Shown here piece by piece: positions 11,101 to 23,732 of a stretch of DNA of 64,000 nt. The translations under genes and the position numbers were made by a program. A model generated the notes under the pieces. The model did not search any database. It worked only from the letters and a program-made list of their open reading frames with translations, and was not told where the DNA came from. Source of the DNA: Plantago ovata (taxonomy: Eukaryota > Streptophyta > Magnoliopsida > Lamiales > Plantaginaceae); contig CM051456.1 of the NCBI GenBank assembly GCA_028274465.1, forward strand, positions 51,311,360 through 51,375,359. The letters are read 5' to 3'. How positions within the stretch are numbered: position 1 is the first letter of the stretch; every line of letters starts with the position of its first letter.

Positions 11101-11766
11101 GCTATAAAATGCCCATTCAAGCTAAATGATTCAGCATATAAAAAAAAGTTCACCGAGTACACATTCTAAAGGGATAAAGAAAGTTAGAAGCAGCCATTTT
11201 CTAATTCCCATGTTTATTCCTTCCAAAAAAGTTGCAGCAGAAATGTAGAACAAATAATTGAACTGCTCTTATTACTCCAAAATCACAAAATTATGTTTTA
11301 AGCATTTACAAACACACACTAACAGTGGTGCAAGTTACAGCATAACTTCAACTCTGTTTTATACTACTAGTATTAGACAGGGAGTATATAGTTTGCTATA
11401 CCTACTATATATTATGTAATAATGTAAAATAACAGGACCTCATAACTGAAAACACCCTATTTATAGTTATGTTCCCTGGGAAAGCAAACTGAACTTCTAA
11501 CTTCAATTGTGCAAGCTATTTGCTTTGCACAATGGAGAGACTCAGACACACGGACTCACCATTAACTAAAAGGGAAATGCATACAAATTCACAATGCCTA
11601 AACCAATGTCTGAAGTCTGAACATATCAACAAAAAGAACACGGTGGGCGGATACTATCCCCGAACATAAACTAAAGACTTCAAAGATAATATGTGCATAT
11701 ATATGCAAGTGTGTGTATATACGCACATTATGTACTGCATTTGTTTTTTTGTGTGCTATAATCTTG
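11101..11766. other. 3' flank of PI4K-gamma, no separate gene
   Basis: AT-rich DNA that should contain the 3' untranslated region and poly(A) signals of the minus-strand kinase gene. No other ORF or repeat with support was found. Confidence 0.4.
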
Positions 11767-14216
11767 CTAGATGAGCTCCTCAAGGCGCCGATCCATGATA
11801 CTTGACACGCAGTCAAGGAATGCACCTTCACTTGATTCAGGGAGCACAGAGGACTCAGCTTCTTGCATGATTTCTTCAATAACAGATTCCTTTATCACCG
11901 TTTCTCTGCACATCAAGTTGCCTATTGCAAACGGTGTAAGCCCCTTAACTGCTCCTTTCTTTAGAAGCATTGTGGAGACGGACAGAACGCGAGCACACTC
12001 TTGGGGCATGTCCCATCCATAGAACTTCAGTAAAGTAATGTCTTCTTCTGCATCCATCGACTTAATGTATTCGACTGTTTCAGCACTGAATGGCTTGCGA
12101 GCTTGTGGCCAGTAAAGCCAGTCAAATGTACAGTCTTCAAACTGTGGGAAAATAATTATGAAAGGTAAGTGTGAGAAGGAGGGATGCACTGTTAGTATTC
12201 ATTGAAAAACGACATATCAGAATATCAGATCTCTCCCGTAAAAATTTGAATTAATTAACCCTTGCCATTATCATGGAGTACAAAACGAAAACAACATGAA
12301 ATTTGATCATAGTTATCGAATTTAAGCAATACCAAAGAAAACAGACTCCAGTAAAGGAAATATTTAGAAATAAGTAACAACACATGCATAAAAGAGTGAA
12401 ATTATTCATATGATCATTGTGGTACATTAATACCAAAGAAAACAGACTCCAGTAAAGGGAATATTTAGAAATAAGTAACAACACATGCATAAAACAGAGT
12501 GAAATTACTCATATGATCATTGTGGTACATTAATAACAACCTTGGCAATACTGCAACAGAAACTTGTGCATGGATTCAGGAAAGCATTTCAGAAATATAG
12601 TTACTTGCGATTAACAAAACTATATATCAACAAAAAGTCTTTTCACCAAATTAAGTTGCTACTTGCAAATTGAAATTAAAAAAATATCAACAAAAATTCT
12701 ATTTCACCAGAATAAAGATGTCTTAAGCAAGTATACCACATTGAATTAGTTCACTCTGTAGGAAAAGATAGAGAAAAGATAAATTTATCAAGACAACAAT
12801 TATTTCGTTGCAAACAATAAGAAGAGCAGTCAAGAAACCGGAACTTACACTATATGGCAAGCAATAACCATGATCGATCGGGATGAGTACAGTTTGGCCA
12901 TCTTTCCCTTTACTAATCAATATATTCCCAGAATGCCTATCTGCATTGGCCATCCTCATATCCAAGATAGCAATCTTGTGCACCTCATCAACCGGGAAGG
13001 CACTTGGCCCCATATCCTCGCAACTCCCATTGTTTTCCATAAACATCTGCAAGGAACCCGTTTTGACGGATACGCCTCCAGGATGATTGAAACCACTATG
13101 ACGGCACTTGACATATAATGTTGGAGGGACTCCTGCGAAACCCTTAGATTCAGCATTATATGAACGCCTGCCACTCTTTGGATGATCAAGCAAGTACGCA
13201 GCACATTCCCTGATAGCACCCTCTCCAACCCTAGTTCCTTTCTTCAACCCTTCACCATCCCCTAGTAAGCACAAACCTCGAGGGTTATTCACAGCATTAG
13301 GCTCCTCATCAACCGGTTTAAAAACAGATAGATACTTAGACCCCGATGCATCCGGCATGAAATAAGCCCCTCCTGTACCCTCAGATGACCTAATTGGGTA
13401 ATTACCGCTATCTAACCCCTCTAACGTATCACGAATCATATCAGTAATTTCTGAAGGCAATTCAATCTTAGAATTGATAATCACAGGCTCCAATAGAGTA
13501 TCCTTAACTGTGGGAGTTCTTGGAACATAAAGGTTCAGGCCAGTCTCAGAATCAACCCCATAACTGCTTTCCTTGTCAACATCAGAGTGGCGCAGGACGT
13601 AATTTGACTTGGGGGGAGCAGTTATGGACAACTCAAAGTTTTTCCCCACGGGTGTAGCCCTAATCTTGGCAGATTTCCGCACGAACAAATGAATGACAGC
13701 ATCAGCATTATTCCTACAGATATCAGTTATAAGTGTCTGGTCCTCAATAGGCTTGCCATTAAGCAAGACCTCGTGATCCTCAGCACGGTCCAACGTTCTA
13801 TTCTCTGTATCCTCTGCTATCTTACGCTTAACAAAGCCCACGTCGCGGCTCCTGTCGACATGGAAAGTGAACTCCTTACCGCAACAGGTGGCGACATTGA
13901 TAACCTGAAGGTCGGCGAGGCGGAGGACCAAGTGCACAACATCCCCATTACCTACACCATAGTCCCGCATTAGGGAGTTGCTGCGGGCTAATTCACGACC
14001 TCCACAGACCAACTTGGATTTTCCTGTGACTACTCCTTTAAATTTCGGAAGCTTGAGCCTAACAGAGTCAATAGAATCAGATTCGAGAACCCTCATGGGG
14101 AGCATGGAACCAGAAACAGCCACATAAATCTGAATGGATTCTTCAGTCACAGGCGGAGGAGAGAAAACCATCTCCCCACGAACCTGGCTAATCGAGACCA
14201 AACCAGCCGAAGACAT
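11767..14216 (-). CDS. PI4KG: Phosphatidylinositol 4-kinase gamma with two ubiquitin-like domains
   Basis: Exon 1 is 14216-12849 (456 codons), intron 12848-12142 (707 bp, GTAAGT...ACAG), exon 2 12141-11767 (124 codons plus TAG). The splice joins CLPYS to FEDCTFDWLYW as in plant PI4K-gamma proteins; total 580 aa, normal for the family. Two ubiquitin-like domains lie at about residues 27-100 and 104-180. The PI3/PI4-kinase-like domain runs from about 280: GGAYFMPDASGSKYLSVFKP, EEPNAVNNPRG, the catalytic-loop motif NADRHSGNIL (424-433) and IPIDHGYCLP (446-455). The family is placed among type II-like PI 4-kinases, yet several plant members phosphorylate proteins rather than lipids; which applies here cannot be read from sequence. 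No disruption is seen, and this is the only intact host gene of the window. Reading past the donor gives an alternative 497-codon end that is intronic. Confidence 0.96.
12329..12532. repeat. 101-bp tandem duplication in the PI4K-gamma intron
   Basis: Two copies start at 12329 and 12430 (ATACCAAAGAAAACAGAC...), differing by a few substitutions and a two-base insertion. They lie wholly inside the single coding intron and do not touch the splice sites. Confidence 0.85.
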
Positions 14217-15060
14217 TGTACTGTACTCTGTATTATAATATTGTATTGCCCCAAGTCAAAACCAACAAGCCTAAAAGGGAGGATGATTCTCAAACAAAAC
14301 AGAACAAAAATCCTAAACCAACAACAAGCTATCAATTCAACATAATTAATTAACTAATAGCAAGTATCAGCGCAGAATATATACCTAGATCGATGCCCAC
14401 CTCCACAAACCCTAATGGTGGATCAAATCAATTGATGTTATAAAAAACCCATGGAAGAAATACAAATTTATGTAAGTATTTCAAAAAAATGGGGTTTTTT
14501 CAGGGCCTCAATCGAAACAGAAAAGAGAAAGAAGAAAAAAAAGGGTGTGTTTATGTTCCTGGTGGTTGTTGTTACCAGAGAGCTGCCAAGAAGCGAATGC
14601 CCTCGGTAGACTCACAAGAGCTTGACAACGATGATGATTGATTAAATGAAATTGAATTGAAAAGTAAACAGAATAGAACTGGATTCTGGGGTGTACGTAG
14701 TTTTCGGCGATTGAATAGAGAGAATGAATTTTTCTGTGTGTTGTAGAGTAGACTAGTAGAGAGAGAATTTTGGGAGTTTGGTTGGAGAAGAAGAAAGCTC
14801 ATACGCGTTTTAGGTGGAAATATTTTACTATTCTTCTCTTTTCTTCTCTTTTCTTGTCTGATTATTATTATTACTAGTATTATTCTTTATTCTATTACTA
14901 CTGTCTTTAGGAACGTTGAATGAGCCAATGAGGTGCCATTTTCTTCATTTACCCTTTTTTAGCTGACTACCCAAAATCCGAATTGCCCGAGTTTGACTAT
15001 TGACGTGACGTACCTGAGTACGCATAACATAATGGGGAGCGTCCTCTTTTTAGAAGAACG
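14217..15060 (-). promoter_or_regulatory. 5' leader and promoter region of PI4K-gamma
   Basis: On the minus strand a donor-like AGGTATAT lies at about 14384 and an acceptor-like TAATACAG lies just before the ATG (about 14233), so a 5'-UTR intron is plausible. A purine-rich tract in the sense strand (14825-14860) and two overlapping TGACG elements (TGACGTGACGTAC, 15001-15013) lie further upstream. Paired TGACG motifs are known bZIP sites in plants. No clear TATA box was fixed. All of this is inference from motifs. Confidence 0.4.
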
Positions 15061-15214
15061 CATGGATACTGTATGTCTTTTTTTTTTAAATAACGATGAA
15101 TAGTAGAGCTGAAGCTCAACAAAAGTTACACCCTTCGCACTAAAACAGGATATAGCAAAGGGTTAAAAGGCTGACCCGCTAGAATGGTCTTTTCTTTGGT
15201 TCACACTTCATAAG

Positions 15215-15625
15215 TTTAATTTCCCGTAAAAAATTATTCAATTAATTATGGCTTGTGTGACTACAGTAACCTATAAGGTTAAGATTAATCAGGAACTGTC
15301 ATCATTGTGGGCACCAAATAGAAGATTAAGACAAAGGGATCCTTTGTCCCCTTATCTTTTCATTTTGTGTCAAGATATGTTTATTAGATCACTTATGCAT
15401 GCTGTTCAACAAAAGCATATTCATACATTTAAGTCTTCTAGGTCTGGCATTAACATTCCCATTTTAGGCTTTGCAGATGATTGTTTAATTTTCTGTAAGG
15501 CAACACAAGAGGATAGTCTAGCATTACAACAATGTTTGCATGCATATGAACGTGCCGCTGGGCAAGCAGTATGTTGGAGAAAGTCCAGGATAATTTTCTC
15601 TCCAAAAACTCCCATGCATTTGAAC
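15215..15625 (+). mobile_element. LINE reverse transcriptase fragment, 5' piece
   Basis: The frame reads QLIMACVTTVTYKVKIN, LRQRDPLSPYLFILCQ and FADDCLIFCKAT. These are the hallmark blocks of plant non-LTR retrotransposon reverse transcriptase, with the FADD catalytic aspartates intact. The canonical LRQGDPLSP has G to R. Everything upstream of the RT core (endonuclease, start) is missing or unrecognisable. The reading frame stops at 15626, where a gypsy element is inserted; the rest resumes at 21229. Confidence 0.9.
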
Positions 15626-16126
15626 TGTTGTGACCCGATTTTTCAATAAATTCTACTCGAATAGTTGGACAAAAATAGATATTGTATTGCAATGTTTACT
15701 GAAAGTTCAAGTGATAAACATTACAACGGAAATAAGAAATAAGGGTGATTTAGCCGGAGATTCGCCAGTGACCTGAAAGAATTCAGATCTGTATTAGATA
15801 ATGAATGGATGAATATATTTTAGAGAGGAAAGGCAAGGGACTTTGTGAGATTTACCTCAACAAAATCCAACTGATGTCCTTGTTGATTTCTTCGTTGATT
15901 TAATCAAAATCAATCAAGAGCAACAAATTGTTGACTGGCAGCGGCAAGTCATTGTCACCTGTTGTGGCCTGTTTCTAACAACTAAATTACCCAGACTCGT
16001 AAAAACGTAAATGAAGCAAGAAATACTAACACAGTTAAAAGTAACTATAAATGAAATAATAACAAGTACGACTTGAGAAGAGACTAATAAACTCGTGCCC
16101 AGCTTATTACGACTTTGATCACAACA
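15626..16126 (-). repeat. 3' LTR of the chromovirus
   Basis: 501 bp, bounded by TGTTGTGA and TCACAACA in the plus reading. It differs from the partner at 20728-21228 by about six substitutions by eye, which indicates a fairly recent insertion. Confidence 0.93.
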
Positions 16127-16154
16127 ATACCTTCCCCTCACATTTGCCTTGTCC

Positions 16155-19100
16155 TCAAGGCAATGGAAATTTTGGAAACTGAGTCCGTATCGCTTCAGCC
16201 TTCTCCCAAGTAGCCTCGGCAGCTGGTAAGTTATCCCATTGAATAAGATACTCAGTACTTGCCATGTTGCGCTGCTGCAAAACACGAGTTCCCAGTACAG
16301 CAGTAGGAGCCAAAATGGGTGCACCATCACTGTTGGTTGCAGGTAGAACTGGAATAGGAGTAAAACGAGTCTTTAATTTCTTCTTCAATAGAGAAACATG
16401 GAACACATCATGCATTTTGGTGGAGGATGGTAAAGCCAAACAATACGCCACCGGACCAACTCGAGCAATAACCTTGAAAGGACCAAAGTACTTCACTGAT
16501 AACAAAGTTTGCCGCTTAAGTAATGTGTTACCATGCTTGAAGGGCTGCATTTTAAGGAACACCCAGTCACCTTCTTGGAATTCACGCTCCGTTCGATTGC
16601 TATCAGCATACAACTTCATGCGCTCTTGAGCCAATTTCATATTATCCTTTAAAACTTGTACCATTTTCTGTCGGTCCTGAATCAGTACTTGAGCAGCAGT
16701 ATCAGTAGATTGCAAGTACGAACCCAATGACAATTGAGGAGGAGCGTAACCATACAAAGCTTGGAAGGGCGACATCTTAATGGAATGATGGTAGCAACTA
16801 TTGTACCACCATTCAGCGAGCGGTAGCCATTTAACCCATTGTTTTTGATGATTGTGAATCATACAACGGAGATATGTCTCAAGGCAACGGTTTAGACGCT
16901 CCGTTTGGCCGTCTGATTGTGGATGATGAGCCGTACTCATGGATAATTTAGTACCAAGAAGTTTAAAAAATTCCTTCCAAAACTGAGATTGAAAGACAAC
17001 ATCTCGATCACTCACGATTACCTCAGGGACGCCGTGCAACCTGTGGATCTGCTGCAAATATAGTTCAGCTAAAGTTTCTGCAGTATATGGGTGACTGATG
17101 GCTAGAAAGTGGCCATACTTAGTCAAACGATCCACAATAACCCAAATGACTTCCTTCCCTTCCGACTTGGGTAAGCCTTCCACGAAATCCATTGATATAT
17201 TGGTCTAGGGAGCAGTAGGAACGGACAATGGTTGAAGGAGGCCTGGATAAGGAACTGCTTCGTCTTTACATTTCTTACAAACATCACAACTCAACACAAA
17301 TTCCTCAATATCTTTTTTCATACCCTTCCAATAGAAAAGAGTTTTAGCCCTCAAATAACAAGTGTGTACGCCAGAATGTCCACCAATAGCAGTGTCATGC
17401 AAAGCCTTTATAACAGTGAGTCTAGTATCACCTCCTGATCCAATGACAATTCTGTATTTATATCGTAAAATCCCCTCCACAACTGAGTAGTGTTCAACAC
17501 AACCAGGATTGACAGTTACAACCAACAGCAAATCATTAACTTGTTTATCACCTTTGTAACTAGACAACACTTCCTCCATCCACACAGGTTTTACTTGAGA
17601 AACTAGGACGCATAACTTGGATGATTCTTCAGATGATTCAGCCATATATTCGTATTTCCTAGACATGGCGTCAGCGACTAAGTTGGATTTTCCTTGCTTA
17701 TACTCGATAACAAAATCATAGCCCATTAATTTATATAACCATTTTTGTTGCAGCCCATTAATAATCTTCTGCTATCTTCGAAATTTCAAGCTCGCATGAT
17801 CAGTTCGCACAATAAACTTGGCACCTATAAGATAACTCGACCATTTACCAACCGCCGTCATGATAGCTAAGAGCTCTTTTTCATAAGTGGACAACGCTTG
17901 GTTGCGAGGACAAAGTGCTTGACTGAAATATGCAATAGGCTTCCCATCTTGCATCAATACAGCCCCTATACCAGTTTGACTAGCATCTGTTTCAATCACA
18001 AACGGTACTGTAAAATTCGGAAGTGCGAGGACTGGTGCTTTCATCAAAGCCTCCTTGAGATGATTAAAAGCCTGTTCCGCAGCAACATTCCACTTAAACA
18101 CTCCCTTCCTTGTCAGATCATTCAGTGGCTTTGCTATGACTCCGTGACCATTTATAAACCGCCTGTAGTAGCCTGTTAACCCCAGAAAACCCCTGAGCGC
18201 TTTCAAGTTCTTGGGCACAGGCCAATCCACCATGGCCCTAATTTTTTCAGGATCAGTTGCCACTCCGGCACCACTGATAATGAAACCTAGATACTCAACG
18301 CGTGATATAGCAAAGAAACACTTGGATCGCTTTGCATAAAGTTCATGATCTCTTAAAATTTGTAACACTTGTCTCAACTGTTCACCATGCTCAATCACAG
18401 ATTTGCTATAAATCAAAATATCGTCGAAGAACACCAAAACTCCCTTTCTTAACAAATGCGCAAAGACTCCATTCATGAACTTTTGGAATGTGGCGGGTGC
18501 ATTTGTTAAACCGAAGGGCATTACCTTAAACTCAAATTGTCCGTGGTGTGTAACGAAAGCCGTCTTTGCCTTGTCACTCTCCTTCATACGAACCTGAAAA
18601 TACCCCTGTCGTAGATCAAGCTTTGAGAAAACCACTGCACCATTCAACTCAGATAACAAATCTTCGATCGCTGGCATTGGAAATTTATCTTTGATAGTTG
18701 CTTCGTTCAGTTTTCTGTAATCGACGCATAGCCGCCACGTAGAATCCTTCTTTTTGACCAACAAAACTGGAGATGCAAATGGACTGGAACTTGGATTAAT
18801 CAATCCTTGATCCAACATATCATTCACCAATTTTTCCACTTCATTTTTCAGGACATGGGAATATCTATAAGGCTTTTGATGCATTGGTTGAGCTCTTTCT
18901 TTAAGTTGAATCTGGTGCTCCAGATGCCGAATGGGAGGTAAACATCTACTCTCTTCAAAAACATCCTTGTACTCATCTAAAATCAGTTGTATAGATCGTG
19001 GAACCTCTAACTGTTCTGTCTCAGCAGTAATATGAAAAATGTGTGCCATAATTCCATGAGTGGCCTTGTTAAGGAGCTTTTTCAACCCCTTCCCACTCAT

Positions 19101-19793
19101 CAAGTTGAGACTAGCATCTTCTGATTCGCCTTGTACTTGCACCTTCTTCCCCTTCATAGTCACAACCAAGCAATTCTTCTTCAGATGAAATGTGACTGGA
19201 TCATTTTGCCACATCCAATCATGTCCTAAAATCACATCACACCCTCCAAGAGGAATAATCCTCAAATCTGCTTCAAAAACAGTCCCCTGTGTCTCCCAAA
19301 CAAATGAACTACACCGCTCCTTACTAATTGTCTTTTCTCCATTTGCCACGGTTATTATCCAAGGTGGTGTGGCCTCCAAAGTGCATTGCAATTCCATGGC
19401 AGTAGCTTTGTTCAAGTAACTGTGGGTACTACCACTATCAACAAGTATAGACAACCTCCTTTTGTTGCATACTCCAGTAATTTTCAATGAGTTACTAGAC
19501 CTTGTGCCGTGTAATGCATGTAAACTTATCTCGCAGTCTGGTTGCTCCTCATTTATCTGATCATTGGTTGAGTCATCCATGATCTCTTCATCCTCATCGC
19601 ACACTATCTGAAACAATATTGAACACTTGTGGCCATAAGTATACTTCTCATTACATGTGAAGCAGTAATCCCTTTTCTTTTCTAGCATTATATTCCGCCT
19701 TGGACAGTCTCCTCTCTGGTGGATTTCCTCCATCTCTGTTAGTAACACCACCACTGGTCTTTGATGAAGAACCTCCAACATCCAGTTTTCCAC
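16155..19793 (-). pseudogene. Chromovirus pol polyprotein, two nonsense codons
   Basis: From the N-terminus: a zinc-knuckle-like CFTCNEKYTYGHKC, protease (VDSGSTHSYL), reverse transcriptase (FPMPAIEDLL, FSKLDLRQGYFQVRM, catalytic FFDDILIYS), RNase H (IETDASQTGIGAVLMQ), integrase zinc finger (HSGVHTCYLRAK then CDVCKKCK), integrase core (STAHHPQSDGQTERLNR) and a chromodomain-like end (YLIQWDNLPAAEATWEKAEA). Two in-frame TAG codons interrupt it: 17772-17774, in the RNase H where GAG is expected (LLEQ), and 17205-17207, before the integrase core where TGG is expected (APWTNISMDF). The frame continues across both, so these are point mutations. No functional product is expected. Confidence 0.93.
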
Positions 19794-20685
19794 TATTATA
19801 TGTTGTACCCCCAGTTTTCTGTGTAAACTTCCCCTTTTTCTGCCAAACCTCCAATGTATTCTCCATCAATCTAACTTGGTTAATGGCCACTATTAACTGT
19901 CTAGGCCTAAACATCTGCACTGGCACTCTTATTTCCTCCTTGAGACCCTTCAAAAAACAAGAAACATAAAACTCTTCCGTAATAGCAGGGTGTTTTGTCC
20001 TCACCAGCGCCTTCACCTCCTCAAATTGTTCAATATAACTAGCCACATCAGTTTTTTGACACAGTTGAGTAAACTCCATAACAATATCCTCCTGCCCAGT
20101 TATTAAGAATTTTTCCAGCACCATATTACAAAATATCTCCCATGTGATATAACCCCTCCCTTCAACATACTCATAAAACCATAGATCAGCAACACCCAAC
20201 AAATAATAAGAAGCATGAGCTACTTTGTTTCCATCCTCAATCTGGTGTACAGAGAAATACCTGTTGGCTTTCCGGATCCATGTGCGAGGCTGAGATCCAT
20301 CAAATTCCGGAAACTCCATCCTATATGTTGGCAACTGGGGCTGACTAGGAGCCTGTTGTCTATCCTTGAACTGGCTATCATCACGGTGTAGAGGGATTTT
20401 GTATGGCTCCGCCTTCTTTGGGCTTCCATCTTCACTGGATGGGTCCTTTTCCTTGTTTAACATCTCATGGTGCAGAGCAATCAACGCCTCCACCTGTTGT
20501 TTCAGAGATGTCATGTTATTATCAACGGCCGACACCTTGGCGTTCATCTCCGCTAACTCCATCGTGAATCTGTTCCTGAGGCCCGTTACCACCTGCTCAC
20601 ACGCCTCTATCTCTGAATTGTGCAGCTGTTGGGTCTCCAAAATCTCCTTCAGACGAGCGTCTAAAGAAACTTGAGCAGAAACCAT
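19651..20685 (-). pseudogene. Chromovirus gag, frameshifted into pol
   Basis: The likely start is MVSAQVSLDARLKEILETQQ at 20685. An N-terminal coiled-coil-like stretch is followed by the gag core (FPEFDGSQPRTWIRKANRYF, LLGVADLWFYEY). The reading frame ends LSKAEYNARKEKGLLLHM, whereas the zinc knuckle continues in another frame (DYCFTCNEK). A one-base insertion near 19672 explains this, since the expected junction is EKG-L-CFTCNEK. Gag would form the virus-like particle in the cytoplasm. Confidence 0.88.
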
Positions 20686-20727
20686 GGTCACGCCTTCACC
20701 GAAATAAACCTGGCTTATGACACCAAA

Positions 20728-21228
20728 TGTTGTGACCCGATTTCTCAATAAATTCTACTCGAATAGTTGGACAAAAATAGATATTGTATTGCAATGTTTA
20801 CTGAAAGTTCAAGTGATAAACATTACAACGGAAATAAGAAATAAGGGTGATTTAGCCGGAGATTCGCCAGTGACCTGAAAGACTTCAGATCTGTATTAGA
20901 TAATGAATGGATGGATATATTTTAGAGAGGAAAGGCAAGGGACTTTGTGAGATTTACCTCAACAAAATCCAACTGATGTCCTTGTTGATTTCTTCGTTGA
21001 TTTAATCAAAATCAATCAAGAGCAACAAATTGTTGACTGGCAGCTGCAAGTCATTGTCACCTGTTGTGGCCTGTTTCTAACAACTAAATTACCCAGACTC
21101 GTAAAAACGTAAATGAAGCAAGAAATACTAACACAGTTAAAAGTAACTGTAAATGAAATAATAACAAGTACGACTTGAGAAGAGACTAATAAACTCATGC
21201 CCAGCTTATTACGACTTTGATCACAACA
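20728..21228 (-). repeat. 5' LTR of the chromovirus
   Basis: 501 bp, nearly identical to 15626-16126. The primer binding site follows two bases inside (20709-20725 on the complement). Confidence 0.93.
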
Positions 21229-21783
21229 ACATGCTATTACTAATTTATTAGGGGTGATTAATAATCACAGAACAGACAAATATCTGGGCATGCCATTTTT
21301 ATTTGGTCAAAAGAAGTATGATCTATTTCATGAGCTTGTTATTAAAACTATGCATAAATTGAAAACTTGGTATAACAAGCATCTTTCATATGCTGGGAAA
21401 ACTACATTCATTAAAGCAGTAACAACTGCTATTCCAGCATATATAATGTCTTTTGCAAAATTACCAGAAGCTATTATTAAAAAACTTAATACACTTACTT
21501 CACAATTTCTGTGGAATTCTTCCCCACAAGGAAAGAAAAGAGGTAGATTAAAATGGAGTGGTGTTTGTGCACCTAAAAGTATGGGGGGCTTGGGATTAGA
21601 AACTTAAAAATTTTGAATATGGCTTTTCAATTCAAACTTCTTTGGAAATTTCTTACTCAACCTCAGAATCTTTGGGTTCAGGTTTGTAGAGTGAAATACT
21701 TTCCTAATACCTCTGTTCTTAATGCTACTTACAAAAGATCAAATAGTTGGTTATGGAATAGTATGCTCACAGCCTTGTCTTTA
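21229..21783 (+). mobile_element. LINE reverse transcriptase fragment, 3' piece
   Basis: Continues the LINE of 15215-15625: DKYLGMPFLFGQKK, LSYAGKTTFIKAVTTAIPAY, LTSQFLWNSSPQGK, KSMGGLGLET, then, after a stop and shift, AFQFKLLWKFLTQPQNLW. These are the post-RT thumb and connector blocks of plant LINEs. The piece is cut at 21783 by the CACTA element. No poly(A) tail or target duplication is visible. Confidence 0.88.
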
Positions 21784-22066
21784 CACTACAAGAAAACAGC
21801 TGAATAGCGACGGATACCATCCGTCGCTATTCAGTCCCGATCCGTCGCTAATGGGACTTAGCGACGGGAAGCCCGTCGCTAAATAGGACGTCGCCAAAAG
21901 TGGCGTCGCTAAATGAAAAAGCGACGGATAACACCATCCGTCGCTCTGTTGGTCAACGCAAATAAAGCGACGGATAAATCTATCCGTCGCTTTATGGAGA
22001 GACACGTGGCACCTCGCCCGTTGTTCACGTGTAGCGACGGATAAGCCTATCCGTCGCTAAGCTCCC
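21784..22066. repeat. CACTA subterminal palindromes
   Basis: About five inverted pairs of AGCGACGGAT / ATCCGTCGCT, each 25-35 bp across, follow the terminus (first one at 21803-21833). Variants with GACGGGAAGCCCGTC and GGACGTCGCC lie between. In CACTA elements such arrays bind the element-encoded protein; that role is inferred here. Confidence 0.85.
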
Positions 22067-22296
22067 CAGAATTTTCTTTTTTCTTTTTTTTCCCTGATTT
22101 TTGTATTTTTATCCTATTTTTTGTATACAATATAGAATAATAATTATGGGCAACTGGAAACACTTCAATTAAACACAACCTAATTCAAGCAAATTCAGAT
22201 ACAAACGAGAATGTACCACACCGATAAAGAAAATAGAAAATGTACGTTAACGAAGTCAAGTGTACGACATAAGAGTAGAGTAATGCAAATGGGAAG

Positions 22297-23620
22297 CTAG
22301 AAATCTGGAGGTGGAGCCTGTCCACACTGCTCGGCCAACTGTCTCACGTATTCCTTCATCTTGTCCTGCTCTGCGCGCATCCGAGCATTCTCCTGGCCCT
22401 GCTTCAAGAGTTCATCCTGAAGCTGCTTGATCTCCTTGTCCATCTTTGACCGGCTCTTCCCTGACTGATGCACGTCTCCAAGTATGCTCGGCGCCAAACT
22501 CCCCATGCCGTATATACGACCCTTGGGGCTGATCCCATCAATCTCCAACAAGATGTCATCCTTTTCTTGGGGTGTGAGAGCTAGATTCCTCACTCGTCCC
22601 TCGTACTCGGTCTGAAATTGCAAAACATGTGTAAGTATGAGCACTTAATTAATGACATGCATATTTGAAAGAAGACATTATTCAAAAGAAGTCATATGTG
22701 ACAATGAAGTTATTTCAATTGAGGACTTACTGCAATCGAGGTCGCCCATTCGTCATCCCAGTTCCCTGTCTTGTCCTTGTGGGCATTCTCGAGATGCTCA
22801 TACAACGACATCAGCTTCCCCTCAGCGGTCTTCGTCAACAAAAAAAAAAAAACACAGATCATTATAAATAGTATGAATGGCTACTTCATACAATATTGCA
22901 TAAAAAATAGAATTTGCACTTGACAATAGTGCTGCAAAGATTAAGTAACACCATTACATGATTAAGTCACACCATCAACAACACAAGAGAAGACAAATCT
23001 AAAGAGACCTACACTACATACAGATTAGATTAAACAACGTCCACTTAAAGAGTAAAACTAGCATGCATAACAGACAATTAATTAGGAATTACATACATGG
23101 CTTAAGACACAAAAGTGCAATGCAAATTAATTATACACATGACTTATATATTACATGAATTATCGAACCCAAGTGACGTTCCAACTGGCCCTTCCGTCCT
23201 AGATGGTGCTTTGACGTCCCCGTCCCATATCGCGGCTTGGTAGATCGGCTTAACTTGCTCTTCTTCGCTTTCTTCTCAGTTTCTTCATCTTCCCAGTAAG
23301 CGAGCCACTCGGGCCATTCATCCTCCCCAATCCCATCAGGCCTAACTTTATTTTTCTTTGCATCGTAGATATAATCCCTATACATGCTCGAGCAGTCATG
23401 CTCAAATGCATACCACAACTCTCTCTTCATGCGGTTCGGGAGGAAGAACACCTCCTACAACATTCCATTTCCATGAAAGAAAATAATCAATCAGTATAAA
23501 AAACATGATGAAGTTGGCAAGAAATATGATCAAAAATCCATACAAAAAAATCATCCAACTTACCCCTAGGGCATTGAAAAACTCTAACTTCTTTTCTTCA
23601 GAGACAGTTGACCACATTGC
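22297..23620 (-). pseudogene. CACTA transposase-associated protein, 3' exons
   Basis: Four exon-like blocks with GT-AG borders on the minus strand: about 23620-23572 (MWSTVSEEKKLEFFNALG), 23456-about 23168 (VFFLPNRMKRELWYAFEH, then LGRKGQLERHLG), about 22845-22731 (GKLMSLYEHLENAHKDK) and 22611-22297 (LLEIDGISPKGRIYGMGSL, then a C-terminal coiled coil rich in K, E and Q). Order and motifs fit the plant Ptta/En/Spm transposase family C-terminal region. The same domains recur at 46069-46986 with clear divergence. The 5' part is lost at the C1 insertion. Confidence 0.8.
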
Positions 23621-23732
23621 TGTTAGTAAAAGTGAGAAAATTTGCCTCTAAGGCTAAGCAGCGGAAGTTTAAAAATTTTAATCTCACTAAAACTGATATG
23701 ACTATACTGTTTATTAAACTGGAAGAAATCAC

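Larger units (their letters stand above)
15626..21228 (-). mobile_element. Ty3/gypsy chromovirus, full length, inserted in the LINE
   Basis: Two 501-bp LTRs (15626-16126 and 20728-21228) enclose gag and pol on the minus strand. The primer site TGGTGTCATAAGCCAGG (complement of 20709-20725) matches the initiator tRNA-Met end with differences. A polypurine tract GAGGGGAAGGTAT abuts the 3' LTR (16127-16139). The integrase C-terminus carries a chromodomain-like segment, which defines chromoviruses. No perfect 5-bp target duplication is visible (TGAAC versus ACATG). The coding region has one frameshift and two nonsense codons. Confidence 0.93.
21784..23620 (-). mobile_element. CACTA (En/Spm) transposon, one end, cut by copia C1
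   Basis: The terminus CACTACAAGAAAA is the classic CACTA end and directly abuts LINE sequence. Behind it lies a palindromic subterminal block, then exons of an En/Spm-type transposase-associated protein on the minus strand. The element is interrupted at 23621 by copia C1, and its other end was not found in the window. Confidence 0.9.

Noticed and set aside
10793..11129. Repetitive small ORFs on both strands
   Set aside because: They arise from the 168-bp tandem units and repeat the same peptide; no coding evidence.
12883..13973. Plus-strand ORFs opposite PI4K-gamma exon 1
   Set aside because: Antisense shadows of a clearly conserved kinase exon.
21784..22066. CRISPR-like repeat array
   Set aside because: Repeats are palindromic subterminal motifs beside a CACTA terminus in a plant genome.
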